Positions 45,804-55,497 are shown, counted from the first letter of the stretch. The stretch is DNA of 64,000 nt from Leifsonia sp. 466MF (GCF_900100265.1 NZ_LT629696.1:682001-746000); one strand, 5' to 3'. Made by a program: numbers and translations. Notes: generated from the sequence alone by a model not told the origin.

Positions 45804-46829
45804 ATGACCGACGACACTCTGAGCCCGCTCCGCGAGCGGGTCGCCGCGCCGCCGACCTACCGCCCGCAGCATCCCCTCATCGCCGAGTGGCGCCCCGCGA
45901 CGGCGGCCGATGTGGATGCGGTGCACGAGGTGTATCGCGCGATCGCCGCCCAGGACCACCCCAACTACGTCACGACACGCGAAGAGGTCGAGGAGGAACT
46001 GGGCTACAGCTTCATCGACCTGGAAGCCGACTCGCTGCTGGCCGTCACCGGCGACGGACGGGTCGTCGCCGTCGGCATCGTGATGGAACCGCCGCGGCAG
46101 GAGACGCTGGTGCGTGAGTTCATGAACGGCGGCGTGCATCCCGAGTTCCGCGGCCAGGGGATCGGACGTGAGCTGCTGGCGTGGCAGCGTGCCCGGGGCG
46201 AGCAGAAGCTGGCCGCGTCGGACAAGGCGCTGCCGGGCTGGCTGGTGGGTTACGCCGACCGGCGCGCGCCGGATCGCGAGCGGCTGCTCCTCGCCGGCGG
46301 GTTCGAGGTGGCCCGGTACTTCCGGACGATGGAACGCGACCTGCGCGACCCCATCCCCGAGGTGGCGCCGACGATCGATGTGCGGATCGTCCCGTACACG
46401 AGCGAGCTGGCCGCCGCCGTCCATGCGGCGCGCGATGACGCGTTCCGGGACCACTGGGGCAGCCAGCCGCTGAGCGACGAGCAGTTCGACGGACTGGTGT
46501 CGGGAGTGTTCGTCGCCGAGCTCTCGTTCGTCGCGCTCGCGGGCGACGAGGTCGCCGGCGTCCTGCTCACGGATGTGAACGAGGACGACTGGCCCGGACA
46601 GGGCTTCACGGGCGCGTACGTGTCCACCGTCGCCGTGACGCGGCCGTACCGGGGGAGACGCATCGCGCCGTCGCTGCTGCGAGCGGTGCTCGAGGCGTGC
46701 GCTCAGCGCGGCTGGGACAAGGTGGTCCTCGACGTCGACGCCGAGAATCCCACCGGTGCGCTAGGGCTCTACACGGGGATGGGGTTCGTGACGACGCAGG
46801 CCGAGACGGGGCTCGTGCGTGCCTACTGA
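45804..46829 (+). CDS. GNAT-family N-acetyltransferase with two GNAT domains
   Basis: 341 residues. The N-terminal GNAT domain spans about 28-170 (VHPEFRGQGIGRELLAWQRA), the C-terminal domain about 185-341 (VSTVAVTRPYRGRRIAPSLLRAVL; VLDVDAENPTGALGLYTGMGF). The layout is like mycothiol synthase MshD, but the substrate is not determined. TAGGGT lies 6 nt before ATG 45804, suggesting leaderless translation, although GAAGGG could also act as a ribosome binding site. Its end overlaps the truA start. Confidence 0.8.
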   Translation: MTDDTLSPLRERVAAPPTYRPQHPLIAEWRPATAADVDAVHEVYRAIAAQDHPNYVTTREEVEEELGYSFIDLEADSLLAVTGDGRVVAVGIVMEPPRQETLVREFMNGGVHPEFRGQGIGRELLAWQRARGEQKLAASDKALPGWLVGYADRRAPDRERLLLAGGFEVARYFRTMERDLRDPIPEVAPTIDVRIVPYTSELAAAVHAARDDAFRDHWGSQPLSDEQFDGLVSGVFVAELSFVALAGDEVAGVLLTDVNEDDWPGQGFTGAYVSTVAVTRPYRGRRIAPSLLRAVLEACAQRGWDKVVLDVDAENPTGALGLYTGMGFVTTQAETGLVRAY

Positions 46830-47703
46830 TCCTGTGGCCGCCGATCAGGTGCGGCGGTACCGCCTCGACATCGCCTACCAGGGCACGGACTTCAACGGCT
46901 GGGGACGTCAGCCCGGGCTGCGGACGGTGCAGGGGACGTTGGAGGACGCCCTCGCGACGATCTTCCGGCGGGCGGGGGAGCCGCCGCTCCTGACCGTCGC
47001 GGGTCGAACGGATGCCGGGGTGCACGCCGTCGGGCAGGTCGCCCACGTCGATCTGTCCCCGGCACAGGAGGCGGTCCTCCGGAAGCCACACGGGAAACGT
47101 CCGCCGCTATCCGCCGAGGAGGCGCTCGGCCGGCGGCTGAACGGCATCCTGGGCCCGGTGTCCGACGTCGTCGTGCTGTTCGCGACCGTCGCGCCCGACG
47201 GGTTCGACGCGCGTTTCTCGGCCCTCTGGCGACGCTACGAGTACCGCGTCGCCGACCGCGCGGCCCTCCGTGACCCGCTGCAGCGCCACCGGACCGCCTG
47301 GGTGTCAGCCGACCTCGACGTGGATGCGATGGACATGGCTGCCCACGGACTCCTCGGGCTCCACGACTTCGCCAGCTACTGCAAGGCCCGTGAAGGCGCC
47401 ACGACCATCCGCACTCTCCAGGCGTTCAGCTGGCGTCGCGACGACGACGGCGTGCTCGTCGCCGAGCTCACGGCCGACGCGTTCTGCCACAGCATGGTGC
47501 GTGCGCTGGTCGGGGCATGCGTCGAGGTCGGTGAGGGCAAGCTCGACGCAGGCGACCTCGTGGCGCTGCGCGACGAGAAGCAGCGCACCAGCGCCTTCAA
47601 GGTGATGCCCGCCCGCGGCCTCACGCTGATGGAGGTCGGCTACCCCGAGGGAGCGGAACTGGCCCTCCGCGCGGAGCGAACGCGCGCGATGCGCGAGCTG
47701 TGA
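46819..47703 (+). CDS. truA: tRNA pseudouridine(38-40) synthase TruA
   Basis: 294 residues; catalytic Asp in GRTDAGVHAVGQVAHVD, plus RRYEYRV and FCHSMVRALVGACVEVG motifs. Modifies U38-U40 in anticodon stems. GTG 46819 overlaps the GNAT gene by 11 nt; GTG 46834 is a possible shorter start. Normally followed by rplM, but four other genes intervene here. Confidence 0.95.
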   Translation: MPTDPVAADQVRRYRLDIAYQGTDFNGWGRQPGLRTVQGTLEDALATIFRRAGEPPLLTVAGRTDAGVHAVGQVAHVDLSPAQEAVLRKPHGKRPPLSAEEALGRRLNGILGPVSDVVVLFATVAPDGFDARFSALWRRYEYRVADRAALRDPLQRHRTAWVSADLDVDAMDMAAHGLLGLHDFASYCKAREGATTIRTLQAFSWRRDDDGVLVAELTADAFCHSMVRALVGACVEVGEGKLDAGDLVALRDEKQRTSAFKVMPARGLTLMEVGYPEGAELALRAERTRAMREL

Positions 47704-47710
47704 GAGCCGC

Positions 47711-48346
47711 TCACCTCACGAGCCCGTTCTCGTAGGCGAACGCCACCAGTTGCACGCGCGACGCCAGCCTGAGCTTGGCGAGGATGCTGCGGACGTGCGA
47801 CTTGACGGTCGCCTCGGAGATGAACGCCGTCCGGCCGATCTCGCCGTTGCTGAGGCCTCGGGCGGCGAGGAGGAACACCTCCTTCTCGCGGACCGACAGG
47901 GCGTCGATCGCCTCCGGGCGGCGGCGGGCCAGCGTGCGGAACAGGTCCGTGGTCGCCTTCGGTGCGATGACCGAATGACCATCGTGCACGGTGCGGATCG
48001 CCGCCAGGATGAACTCCGGCGTCGCATCTTTCAGCACGAAGCCGTCCGCTCCCGCTCGAAGCGCCGCGGCGACCGCCTCGTCGCGTTCGAAGGTCGTGAG
48101 GACGACGATGCGGGGGAGTGGTTCCGCGTTTTCCCGCCGGATGCCCTCTGTCGCTGCGATGCCATCCAGCACCGGCATCCGGATGTCCATGAGCAGCACA
48201 TCCGGTCGTGCCGAGCGGGCCAGTTGCATCGCCTGCAGGCCGTCCGGGGCGCTGCCTGCGAACTCGAGATCGGGTTGCGACTCGATCATCATCTGCAGCC
48301 CCGTGCAGAACAGCGGCTGGTCGTCGGCGATCGCGACCCGGATCAT
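47711..48346 (-). CDS. LuxR/NarL-family response regulator
   Basis: 211 residues: receiver domain with IADDQ acidic pocket, phospho-acceptor Asp54 (LLMDIRMP), Thr in LTTF and Lys in VLKDA; C-terminal LuxR helix-turn-helix (LSVREKEVFLLAARGLSNGEIGRTAFISEATVKSHVRSILAKL). ATG overlaps the upstream kinase stop (ATGA). The long frame continuing upstream is a shadow over the kinase gene. It converges on truA with 7 nt between. Confidence 0.94.
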   Translation of the reverse strand: MIRVAIADDQPLFCTGLQMMIESQPDLEFAGSAPDGLQAMQLARSARPDVLLMDIRMPVLDGIAATEGIRRENAEPLPRIVVLTTFERDEAVAAALRAGADGFVLKDATPEFILAAIRTVHDGHSVIAPKATTDLFRTLARRRPEAIDALSVREKEVFLLAARGLSNGEIGRTAFISEATVKSHVRSILAKLRLASRVQLVAFAYENGLVR

Positions 48347-49554
48347 GCGGTCACCGCATTCCGGCCGGTCGCCGGGATGTAGGCCGTCACGAGATACCCG
48401 CCCGGCTGGTCCTCGTCCTCGCCGGCGTCGAGCCAGCCTCCGGCGAACCGGGCGCGCTCGCGCATCCCGATGAGGCCGCGGCCCGCTGGGTTGGGCGGAG
48501 GGGCATCCCGAGGAACCGAGGGCCGGGATGCCAGGGACAGGGCGATGCCGTCTTCTCGCTCGTCCAACGCCAGCCGCGCGCGTGCACCGGTGCCAGCGTG
48601 CTTGAGCGCGTTGGTGAGGCCCTCCTGGACGATCCGGTAGACGGCGAGTTCCTGTGCCGCGCTGAGTACCACGGCGCCGCCGAACCGCTCGACGGAGATC
48701 ACGAGGCCGGCGTCGGACATCCGCTCCACCAGGTCGTCGAGATCGGTCACGCCGGGATGCACGGGTCCGTCGGGACTGCCGACGAGGGTCTCGATCAGCA
48801 CCCGGACCTCGGTCAACGACGCTCGCGCGGTGTCTGCAATGGTCGCGAGCGAGGGCGCGACGGATTCGGGGCGCTCGTCCACGAGCAGGCGAGCGCCGTC
48901 CGCCTGGGCGAGGATGACCGACAGGGAGTGCGCCATGATGTCGTGCACGTCCTGGGCGATGCGCTCCCTCTCGCCGGCGACCATCGTCTCGACCTCCGCG
49001 ACGCGGAGTTCGGCCGTCGTGCGCGCGAGCTCCTCCTCGCTCCACCGCGTGCGCATCCAGACGCCGATGAGGGTGCCGATGACCCAGGCGAACGCCGCCG
49101 CTCCGGCGCAGACGACGAAGAATGTCACTCGGATCGCAGCATCGGTGTGCCCGATCCCCTGGGCCCAGGACAGGAGGCCCGCAACGGACACTCCCGCCCC
49201 GACGGCGAAGGCGAGGGCGACGACCCGCATGCGACCGTGCACCGTGGCGGCCACGACGACGATGATGACGGCATAACCGAGGTAGATGGCCGCGTTCTGG
49301 AAGATCCCCGCCGGGAAGAGGAGTTGCCCGATGAGCACCGCGGTCCCGGTCGCCATGGCCGCGACAGGACTGAGCCGGGAGAGCCCGATGGCGCACGCGA
49401 GCACGAGCAGCGCGGCCCAGAACGGAACGGTGGCGCGGAGGGCGGACGGCAGGAGCTGGTTGCGGCCCGCTTCCGTCAGCGCCCAGAACACGAAGAACGT
49501 CACGGCGAGGGCGGGCTCCAACAGCCACCGGCTGCGCGTCAGGATCGGACTCAT
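48343..49554 (-). CDS. Sensor histidine kinase (HisKA_3 / DesK-NarX type)
   Basis: 403 residues: about five N-terminal membrane helices (10-170) with no large extracytoplasmic loop; HisKA_3 dimerisation domain with His204 in RERIAQDVHDIMAHSLSVIL; HATPase N-box QEGLTNALKHA and G-box GRGLIGMRERA. Pairs with the following response regulator. Signal unknown; the membrane-embedded sensor suggests envelope stress. On this strand TAGCGT sits 7 nt before the ATG, consistent with a leaderless mRNA. Confidence 0.92.
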   Translation of the reverse strand: MSPILTRSRWLLEPALAVTFFVFWALTEAGRNQLLPSALRATVPFWAALLVLACAIGLSRLSPVAAMATGTAVLIGQLLFPAGIFQNAAIYLGYAVIIVVVAATVHGRMRVVALAFAVGAGVSVAGLLSWAQGIGHTDAAIRVTFFVVCAGAAAFAWVIGTLIGVWMRTRWSEEELARTTAELRVAEVETMVAGERERIAQDVHDIMAHSLSVILAQADGARLLVDERPESVAPSLATIADTARASLTEVRVLIETLVGSPDGPVHPGVTDLDDLVERMSDAGLVISVERFGGAVVLSAAQELAVYRIVQEGLTNALKHAGTGARARLALDEREDGIALSLASRPSVPRDAPPPNPAGRGLIGMRERARFAGGWLDAGEDEDQPGGYLVTAYIPATGRNAVTA

Positions 49555-49606
49555 ACGGGCAACGCTAGGGTGAGGCCGCCGATTGTGCGCGTGATCGGGC
49601 GAGGTT

Positions 49607-50476
49607 TCAGCCCTGGGGCTGAGTGCGGGTCAGCCCGCCCTGGAGGGTCTGGTCTCCGATCACCGACAGCAGGCGCAGCTTCTCCGCGGACTCGCTGCCG
49701 GGTATCGCTGTGTAGACGAGCAGCGAGTGCGCGTGACCCGGGTCGACGAGCTGCTGGCAATGCAGTTCGAGTTCCCCGACCTCCGGGTGAGTGAAATGCT
49801 TGACCTCCTTCGGCCGGAGCCCGACCTCGTGCGCCGCCCAGAGCGTCCGGAACTCGGCACTGCGGTCGAGGACGTAGTCCGCCAGAGCGGCCGCCCGCGA
49901 GCCGGGACCGCGCGCTGTCACGACCTCGCGCAGGCCGGAGGCGAACATCCGGCTCAGGAAGTCGTGGTCGCGAGGGGCGTACAGGCTGCGCGAACCCGGG
50001 TCGGTGAACCATCGCACTCCCAGGCTGCGCTCCGGCCCGCGGAGCGACGCCGTATCGCCGGTCAAGGCCACGCCCATCCTGCTCTGCCGCAGCGTCTCTC
50101 CCACTTCGGTCACGATCTCGGCCGGGGTGTCGTCGAGCCGATCGAGCACGCGCAGCAGGCCGGGGCTCACGTGCTCGCTCTCCGAGCCCTGCGCGGGCGG
50201 GGTGTGGCCGGCGAGACGGAACAGGTGATCGCGCTCCGCGTGGGAGAGATGCAGCCCCTGAGCGATCGAGGCGAGCATCTGCTCGGACGGCTGGGGACCT
50301 CGCTCCCGCTCCAGCCGGGCGTAGTAGTCGACCGACATGTGCGCCAGGGCGGCCACCTCCTCGCGCCGCAGCCCGGACGTGCGGCGGCGGCTGCCGCGCG
50401 GGAGGCCCACGTCCTCCGGCTGGAGCAGGTCGCGCCGGGTCCGGAGGAATTCGGCGAGTCCGATACGGTCGATCAC
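49607..50476 (-). CDS. MmyB-family helix-turn-helix regulator
   Basis: 289 residues: XRE-type HTH in the first ~75 residues (RRTSGLRREEVAALAHMSVDYYARLERERG), then an MmyB-like ligand-binding domain (about 105-270; GVRWFTDPGSRSLY, FRTLWAAHEVG, FTHPEVGELELHCQQL). Such regulators often repress an adjacent divergently transcribed oxidoreductase, as found here. GTG 50476 is preceded by TAGACA and 6 nt (leaderless-like); the 12-bp palindrome at 50503-50535 covers its -35. Confidence 0.9.
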   Translation of the reverse strand: MIDRIGLAEFLRTRRDLLQPEDVGLPRGSRRRTSGLRREEVAALAHMSVDYYARLERERGPQPSEQMLASIAQGLHLSHAERDHLFRLAGHTPPAQGSESEHVSPGLLRVLDRLDDTPAEIVTEVGETLRQSRMGVALTGDTASLRGPERSLGVRWFTDPGSRSLYAPRDHDFLSRMFASGLREVVTARGPGSRAAALADYVLDRSAEFRTLWAAHEVGLRPKEVKHFTHPEVGELELHCQQLVDPGHAHSLLVYTAIPGSESAEKLRLLSVIGDQTLQGGLTRTQPQG

Positions 50477-50502
50477 CCCTCATGTCTACCGCCTGGCGCT
50501 CT

Positions 50503-50535
50503 CCGTAACCACGGATCGCCGGGCCGTGGCTACGG
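50503..50535. promoter_or_regulatory. Probable operator between the MmyB regulator and SDR gene
   Basis: CCGTAACCACGG (50503-50514) and CCGTGGCTACGG (50524-50535) form a 12-bp inverted repeat with one mismatch and a 9-nt centre, in the divergent promoter region. Expected binding site of the MmyB-type regulator. Confidence 0.65.
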
Positions 50536-50581
50536 ATGGCCCGAGCGTTCAGGGTGGAGTCACCGAACGAAGGAGAACACC

Positions 50582-51520
50582 GTGGCACGCACGATCGACA
50601 TCGACATCCCCCCGCTCACCGGCAGACGGGCCGTCGTCACCGGGGCCAGCGACGGCATGGGGACGATCATCGCGGCACGGCTTGCGCAGGCGGGCGCGGA
50701 GGTCGTCATGCCGGTGCGCGACCGAGCCAAGGGAGCTGCAGTTGCGGATCGGATCCGCTCCACCGTCCCGGACGCGCGGCTGGTGCTTCGTGACCTCGAC
50801 CTGGCCTCGCTCGACTCGGTCGCCGCGTTCGGCGAGGGGATGCGAGCGGACGGGCAGCCGGTCCACATCCTCATCAACAACGCCGGGCTGATGACGCCTC
50901 CGGAGCGCCGCACCACCGTCGACGGCTTCGAGCTGCAGTGGGGCACCAACCACCTCGGCCACGTCGCGCTCGTGGGAGCCCTCTTCCCGCTGCTCCAGGA
51001 GGCGCGGGCGCGGGTCACATCGCAGGTGAGCGTCGTCGCGAGGAGCGGCGCGATCGACTGGCACGACCTCGGCGCCGAGCGGCCGTATCGCGCCCAAGCG
51101 GCATACCGTTCCTCGAAGATCGCGCTCGGCCTGTTCGGGCTGGAGCTCGATCGGCGGAGCGCGGCGGCCGGATGGGGCATCAGCAGCAACCTCGCGCATC
51201 CCGGGGTCGCTCCCACCAACCTGCTCGCAGCGCAGCCGGGGTACGGGCGCGCGGCGGACACCGGGGCGGTCCGCATGATCCGCTGGCTGTCCGCCCGCGG
51301 CCTCCTGGTCGGCACCCCGGAGACGGCCGCGCTTCCCGCGCTGCTCGCGGCGACGGGGCCGCATGCGGAAGGAGGCAGGATGTACGGCCCGAGCGGACCC
51401 GGGCACCTGGGGGGTGCTCCGGCGGAGCAGACACCGTATCCGCCGCTCCGCGATGCCGCGGAGGCCGCCCGGGTGTGGGAGGTCTCCGAGCAGCAGGCGG
51501 GCATCTCCCTCCCGGTTTGA
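50582..51520 (+). CDS. Short-chain dehydrogenase/reductase
   Basis: 312 residues: Rossmann motif TGASDGMG (about 20-27), NNAG, and catalytic Y-x3-K as AYRSSKIA, with a Ser around SVVARSG. NADP-type by similarity to other classical SDRs, substrate unknown. GTG 50582 has AAGGAG 7-8 nt upstream. Divergent from the MmyB regulator, which probably controls it. Its stop codon lies within the -35 of the rplM promoter. Confidence 0.88.
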   Translation: MARTIDIDIPPLTGRRAVVTGASDGMGTIIAARLAQAGAEVVMPVRDRAKGAAVADRIRSTVPDARLVLRDLDLASLDSVAAFGEGMRADGQPVHILINNAGLMTPPERRTTVDGFELQWGTNHLGHVALVGALFPLLQEARARVTSQVSVVARSGAIDWHDLGAERPYRAQAAYRSSKIALGLFGLELDRRSAAAGWGISSNLAHPGVAPTNLLAAQPGYGRAADTGAVRMIRWLSARGLLVGTPETAALPALLAATGPHAEGGRMYGPSGPGHLGGAPAEQTPYPPLRDAAEAARVWEVSEQQAGISLPV

Positions 51521-51546
51521 CCGGGCGTGTCCGGCTCCCGTAGTAT
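51517..51546 (+). promoter_or_regulatory. rplM-rpsI promoter
   Basis: TTGACC (51517-51522), 18-nt spacer, TAGTAT (51541-51546); both hexamers equal those of the rpsL promoter. The -35 overlaps the SDR stop codon. Confidence 0.72.
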
Positions 51547-51557
51547 TGACCTTTGGT

Positions 51558-51579
51558 GTCCGGGCCCCTGCGGCCGGAC
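51558..51579 (+). promoter_or_regulatory. Hairpin in rplM leader
   Basis: GTCCGG (51558-51563) pairs with CCGGAC (51574-51579) at the very 5' end of the ~130-nt rplM leader. L13 leaders are known autoregulatory RNAs in other phyla; whether this is one is not established. Confidence 0.4.
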
Positions 51580-51687
51580 GCACGAACGTGAGCCCTCCAC
51601 CGGTCCGGTTCGACGCCATCGCGAGCGAACCACCAACGGAGTGGGATTCACGAACACCTCCGTTCGAGACAGAAAGCAGCCACTACT

Positions 51688-52134
51688 GTGACGCGCACCT
51701 ATTCCCCGAAGGCAGACGAGATCCAGCGCGACTGGGTCGTCATCGACGCGACCGATGTCGTGCTCGGCCGTCTCGCCAGCCACACCGCCGCCCTCCTCCG
51801 CGGCAAGCACAAGCCGACCTTCGCCCCGCACATGGACAGCGGTGACTTCGTCATCATCGTCAACGCCGACAAGGTCGCGCTGACCGGTCAGAAGGCTCTG
51901 CAGAAGAAGGCCTACCGCCACTCGGGCTACCCGGGCGGACTGAAGGCGACCACGTACTCGGAGCTCCTCGAGAAGAACCCGGTGCGCGCCGTCGAGAAGG
52001 CCGTCCGCGGAATGCTGCCGAAGAACTCCATCGGCCGCGCCCAGCTCCGCAAGCTGAAGGTCTACACCGGAAGCGAGCACCCGCACGCCGCCCAGCAGCC
52101 GAAGCCGTACACGCTCGGCCAGGTCGCCCAGTAA
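51688..52134 (+). CDS. rplM: 50S ribosomal protein L13
   Basis: 148 residues, [52 protein letters not shown] start, complete. GTG 51688. Heads the L13-S9 operon, here separated from truA by an inserted four-gene block. Confidence 0.97.
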   Translation: MTRTYSPKADEIQRDWVVIDATDVVLGRLASHTAALLRGKHKPTFAPHMDSGDFVIIVNADKVALTGQKALQKKAYRHSGYPGGLKATTYSELLEKNPVRAVEKAVRGMLPKNSIGRAQLRKLKVYTGSEHPHAAQQPKPYTLGQVAQ

Positions 52135-52186
52135 GCGCGACGACGCAGACCTTCACGACTTAAAGAGACAAAGGATTATCACCACC

Positions 52187-52684
52187 GTGGCGAAGATCGC
52201 AGACAGCATCGACTCGGCCCAGGCCGAGAACGTCGAGTCCTACTCGACCGAGACCCCGGCCTCCGAGGCCCCGGCCGCCCCGCGCGCCGTCCTCTCCGTT
52301 CCCGGCGCGGCCGTCGGCCGCCGCAAGGAGGCCATCGCGCGCGTGCGCCTGGTCCCGGGTTCCGGCACCATCACGGTCAACGGCCGTGAGTTCGCCGACT
52401 ACTTCCCGAACAAGCTGCACCAGCAGCTCATCAACGACCCGTTCAAGGTGCTCGACCTCATCGGCTCCTACGACGTGGTCGCCCGCATCACCGGCGGTGG
52501 CCCCTCGGGTCAGGCGGGCGCACTGCGCCTCGCCATCGCGCGCGCTCTCAACGAGATCGACCGCGACAACAACCGCCCGACCCTGAAGAAGGCCGGCTTC
52601 CTCACCCGTGACGCCCGCGTCACCGAGCGCAAGAAGGCCGGTCTCAAGAAGGCCCGCAAGGCGTCGCAGTTCTCCAAGCGCTAA
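52187..52684 (+). CDS. rpsI: 30S ribosomal protein S9 with N-terminal extension
   Basis: 165 residues; the core starts near residue 40 ([29 protein letters not shown]) and ends in the tRNA-contacting ...RKASQFSKR tail. The first ~38 residues are acidic and Ala/Pro-rich. GTG 52187; AAAGGATTATCACC upstream. Confidence 0.96.
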   Translation: MAKIADSIDSAQAENVESYSTETPASEAPAAPRAVLSVPGAAVGRRKEAIARVRLVPGSGTITVNGREFADYFPNKLHQQLINDPFKVLDLIGSYDVVARITGGGPSGQAGALRLAIARALNEIDRDNNRPTLKKAGFLTRDARVTERKKAGLKKARKASQFSKR

Positions 52685-52711
52685 CGCTCGCCAGCGTTTA
52701 GGCTTCGGTCC

Positions 52712-54073
52712 ATGCCACGCCTCTTCGGAACCGACGGCGTTCGCGGTCTCGCGAACGGCAGTCTCACCGCCGACCTGGCGCTCGGCCTTGCGCAGTCAGC
52801 TGCTGCTGTACTGACGCAAGGCCGAAGCGCCGAGGCGCGCCGCGCCGCCGGCAAGCGCCCAACGGCCATCGTCGCCCGCGACCCCCGTGTCTCGGGCGAG
52901 TTCCTCTCCGCCGCCGTCGCGGCCGGGCTCGCCAGCTCGGGCATCGACGTGTACGACGCGGGAGTCATCCCCACGCCGGCAGCGGCCTTCCTCATCGCCG
53001 ACTTCGACGCAGACTTCGGTGTGATGGTCTCGGCCTCGCACAACCCGGCCCCCGACAACGGGATCAAGATCTTCGCCCGCGGCGGCACCAAGCTCCCCGA
53101 CGTCGTCGAGGACCGCATCGAGCAGCACCTCGACCTCGAGAAGCTGACCCCGACCGGCGCCGACGTCGGCCGCATCCGACGCTTCGCCGACGCGGAGGAC
53201 CGCTACGTCCTCCACCTCCTCGGCAGCCTCCCGCACCGCCTCGACGGCATCCACGTCGTCCTCGACTGCGCTCACGGCGCAGCGGCGGGAATCTCGCCGG
53301 AGGTGTTCACCGACGCGGGAGCGCGAGTGACCGTCATCGGCGACGCGCCGGACGGCATGAACATCAACGACGGTGTCGGCTCCACGCACCTCGACAACCT
53401 CGCGAAGGCCGTGCTCGCGGCCGGCGCCGACGTCGGCATCGCCCACGACGGCGACGCGGACCGCTGCCTCGCGATCGACGCCGACGGCAACGTCGTCGAC
53501 GGCGACCAGATCATGGCGATCCTCGCGGTCGGCATGAAGGAGCGCGGCAAGCTGCGCGACGACACCCTCGTCGCTACGGTGATGAGCAACCTGGGCCTGA
53601 AGCTCGCCATGCGCGACCACGGCATCCGGATGGTCGAGACCGCGGTCGGCGACCGGTATGTGCTCGAGGAGATGAACGAGCACGACTACTCCCTCGGCGG
53701 AGAGCAGTCCGGCCACGTCATCATGCGCGAGTTCGCGACGACGGGTGACGGCATCCTCACCGGGCTCCACCTCCTCAGCGAGATGGCACGCCAGGGCAAG
53801 ACACTGGCGGAGCTCGCCCGCGTGATGACCGTGTACCCGCAGGTGATGGTGAACGTGAAGAACGTCGACCACCACGCGGTCCACACCGACGAGGGACTCC
53901 GCACGGCCGTTCAGACGGCGGAGAGTGCACTCGGCGACACCGGGCGCGTGCTGCTGCGCCCGTCCGGCACCGAGCCGCTCGTCCGCGTCATGGTCGAGGC
54001 CGCGGATCAGGTCACGGCGGAGCGTCTGGCGAACGAGCTCGCGGATGTCGTGCGGGAGCGGCTGGCTCTCTAG
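52712..54073 (+). CDS. glmM: Phosphoglucosamine mutase
   Basis: Interconverts glucosamine-6-P and glucosamine-1-P for UDP-GlcNAc and peptidoglycan. 453 residues; phosphoserine loop [13 protein letters not shown] (Ser109), metal loop DGDADRC and sugar loop GEQSGH present. TAGGCT ends 7 nt before ATG 52712, so translation is probably leaderless although the gene directly follows rpsI. Confidence 0.96.
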   Translation: MPRLFGTDGVRGLANGSLTADLALGLAQSAAAVLTQGRSAEARRAAGKRPTAIVARDPRVSGEFLSAAVAAGLASSGIDVYDAGVIPTPAAAFLIADFDADFGVMVSASHNPAPDNGIKIFARGGTKLPDVVEDRIEQHLDLEKLTPTGADVGRIRRFADAEDRYVLHLLGSLPHRLDGIHVVLDCAHGAAAGISPEVFTDAGARVTVIGDAPDGMNINDGVGSTHLDNLAKAVLAAGADVGIAHDGDADRCLAIDADGNVVDGDQIMAILAVGMKERGKLRDDTLVATVMSNLGLKLAMRDHGIRMVETAVGDRYVLEEMNEHDYSLGGEQSGHVIMREFATTGDGILTGLHLLSEMARQGKTLAELARVMTVYPQVMVNVKNVDHHAVHTDEGLRTAVQTAESALGDTGRVLLRPSGTEPLVRVMVEAADQVTAERLANELADVVRERLAL

Positions 54074-54110
54074 CCGTTCAGCGCGTCTCGCGCGTCAGCA
54101 CTCTCGCGCG

Positions 54111-54419
54111 TCAGCGCGTCTCGTGCGCCCGGCGTGCCGCGAGGAAGTCCGCCACGGAGTAGGCGCGCGAGCGGTCGGGCAGCATCTCGGTGCCGTACAG
54201 TCCCGCCATCAGGGTGCCCGGGTCGACGTCGAGCGCCGTGGCGATACGGACGATGGTGTGCAGCTCGGAGTTCGCCTCGCCGCGCTCCACCCGCCCGTAG
54301 TTCGTCACGTGCATGTCGGCCAGGTTGGCGATGTCCTCCTGGCTCATCCCGAGCGCGATGCGTGCCTCACGAACCCGCTGCCCGAAGAGCTCGGCGGCGC
54401 GAGAACGTGGTGCTGGCAT
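54111..54419 (-). CDS. XRE-family helix-turn-helix regulator
   Basis: 102 residues: HTH at about 13-66 (RVREARIALGMSQEDIANLADMHVTNYGRVERGEANSELHTIVRIATALDVDP) and a short C-terminal tail. TAAGCA sits 6 nt before the ATG (leaderless-like). Three GCATGC sites surround its promoter and start, suggesting self-regulation. Target genes unknown; coaA lies upstream in the same orientation. Confidence 0.85.
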   Translation of the reverse strand: MPAPRSRAAELFGQRVREARIALGMSQEDIANLADMHVTNYGRVERGEANSELHTIVRIATALDVDPGTLMAGLYGTEMLPDRSRAYSVADFLAARRAHETR

Positions 54420-54481
54420 GCCTCATGCTTACGGGTCGTATGCATGCATGGCCAGAGCACCACGACCTCATTTATGCATGC
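54416..54481. promoter_or_regulatory. Three GCATGC sites around the XRE regulator promoter
   Basis: GCATGC at 54416-54421, 54442-54447 and 54476-54481; the last two are part of a direct repeat TATGCATGC 34 bp apart (54439-54447, 54473-54481). The middle site falls between the inferred -10 and -35. Candidate operators. Confidence 0.5.
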
Positions 54482-54500
54482 CTGAGGTTTAGAAGCCAGA

Positions 54501-55439
54501 TCAGAGCTTGCGCAGCAGGACGGAGCTCACCGCGTGATCGGCATCCTTCCGCAGCACCAGCTTGGCGCGCGAGCGTGTCGGCCGGATGTTCTGGAGCAGG
54601 TTCGGCTCGTTGATCGCCGTCCAGATGGATGCGGCCCGCGCTCGCGCCTCATCCTCCGTCAGCTGCGCATAGCGGTGGAAGTACGACTTCGGATTGGCGA
54701 ACGCACCGCGCTGCAGCTTCAGGAAGCGCTCCTCATACCAGTGCGCGATGTCGCGGGTGCGCGCATCCACGTAGACGCTGAAGTCGAACAGGTCGCTCAC
54801 GGCGAGCCGGTTGCCGCCGCCCGCCGGCTGCAGCACGTTGAGGCCCTCGACGATGAGGACGTCCGGGCGCCGCACGACGATCTCCGCATCCGGAACGATG
54901 TCGTAGCTCAGGTGCGAGTAGAAGGGGGCCCGGACCTCCGGGGCGCCGCTCTTGATGGCCGTGACGAAACGCAACAGCGCCCGCCGGTCGTACGACTCCG
55001 GGAAGCCCTTGCGCTCCATCAGGCCGCGGCGCTCGAGTTCGGCGTTGGGAAGGAGGAAGCCGTCCGTGGTCACCAGCTCGACGCGCGGGGTGTCGTCCCA
55101 GCGCGACAGCAGCTCGCGCAGCAGGCGCGCGATGGTCGACTTGCCGACGGCGACCGAGCCCGCGACGCCGATGACGAACGGCGTGCTGGCCGCCCGCTCG
55201 CCGAGGAAGTCGCTCGTCACCCGATGGAGCTGCTTCGCGCCGCCCACGTACAGATTGAGGAGACGGCTGAGCGGGAGGTAGACCTCCGACACCTCGCGCA
55301 TGTCGAGCGGATCGCCGAGGCCGCGGAGCTGGACGATCTCCGTCTCCTGCAGCGGCAGTCTGGTGTTCTCCGCCAGTTCCGCCCAGTCGGCCCTGCTCAG
55401 CTCGACGAAGGGGGTGGAGGAGTCGCCGTTCGGAAGCAT
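54501..55439 (-). CDS. coaA: Type I pantothenate kinase
   Basis: First committed step of coenzyme A synthesis. 312 residues with Walker A GSVAVGKS (94-101), TTDGFLLPN, and [26 protein letters not shown] motifs. On this strand TAGAAT lies 9 nt before the ATG, implying a very short leader. Divergent from glmS. Confidence 0.96.
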   Translation of the reverse strand: MLPNGDSSTPFVELSRADWAELAENTRLPLQETEIVQLRGLGDPLDMREVSEVYLPLSRLLNLYVGGAKQLHRVTSDFLGERAASTPFVIGVAGSVAVGKSTIARLLRELLSRWDDTPRVELVTTDGFLLPNAELERRGLMERKGFPESYDRRALLRFVTAIKSGAPEVRAPFYSHLSYDIVPDAEIVVRRPDVLIVEGLNVLQPAGGGNRLAVSDLFDFSVYVDARTRDIAHWYEERFLKLQRGAFANPKSYFHRYAQLTEDEARARAASIWTAINEPNLLQNIRPTRSRAKLVLRKDADHAVSSVLLRKL

Positions 55440-55491
55440 AGGGCACCAATTCTAGGGGGCGCTCCGAGCCGGCTCCCACTTACGCCCACGA

Positions 55492-55497
55492 TAGACT
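55492..55497 (+). promoter_or_regulatory. -10 element of glmS (leaderless)
   Basis: TAGACT ends 7 nt before the glmS ATG and no Shine-Dalgarno is present, so transcription should begin at or beside the start codon. Confidence 0.55.

Noticed and set aside
54086..54115. 14-nt direct repeat TCTCGCGCGTCAGC between glmM and the XRE gene
   Set aside because: Only two copies in simple GC-rich sequence at the gene end; no structure or function suggested.
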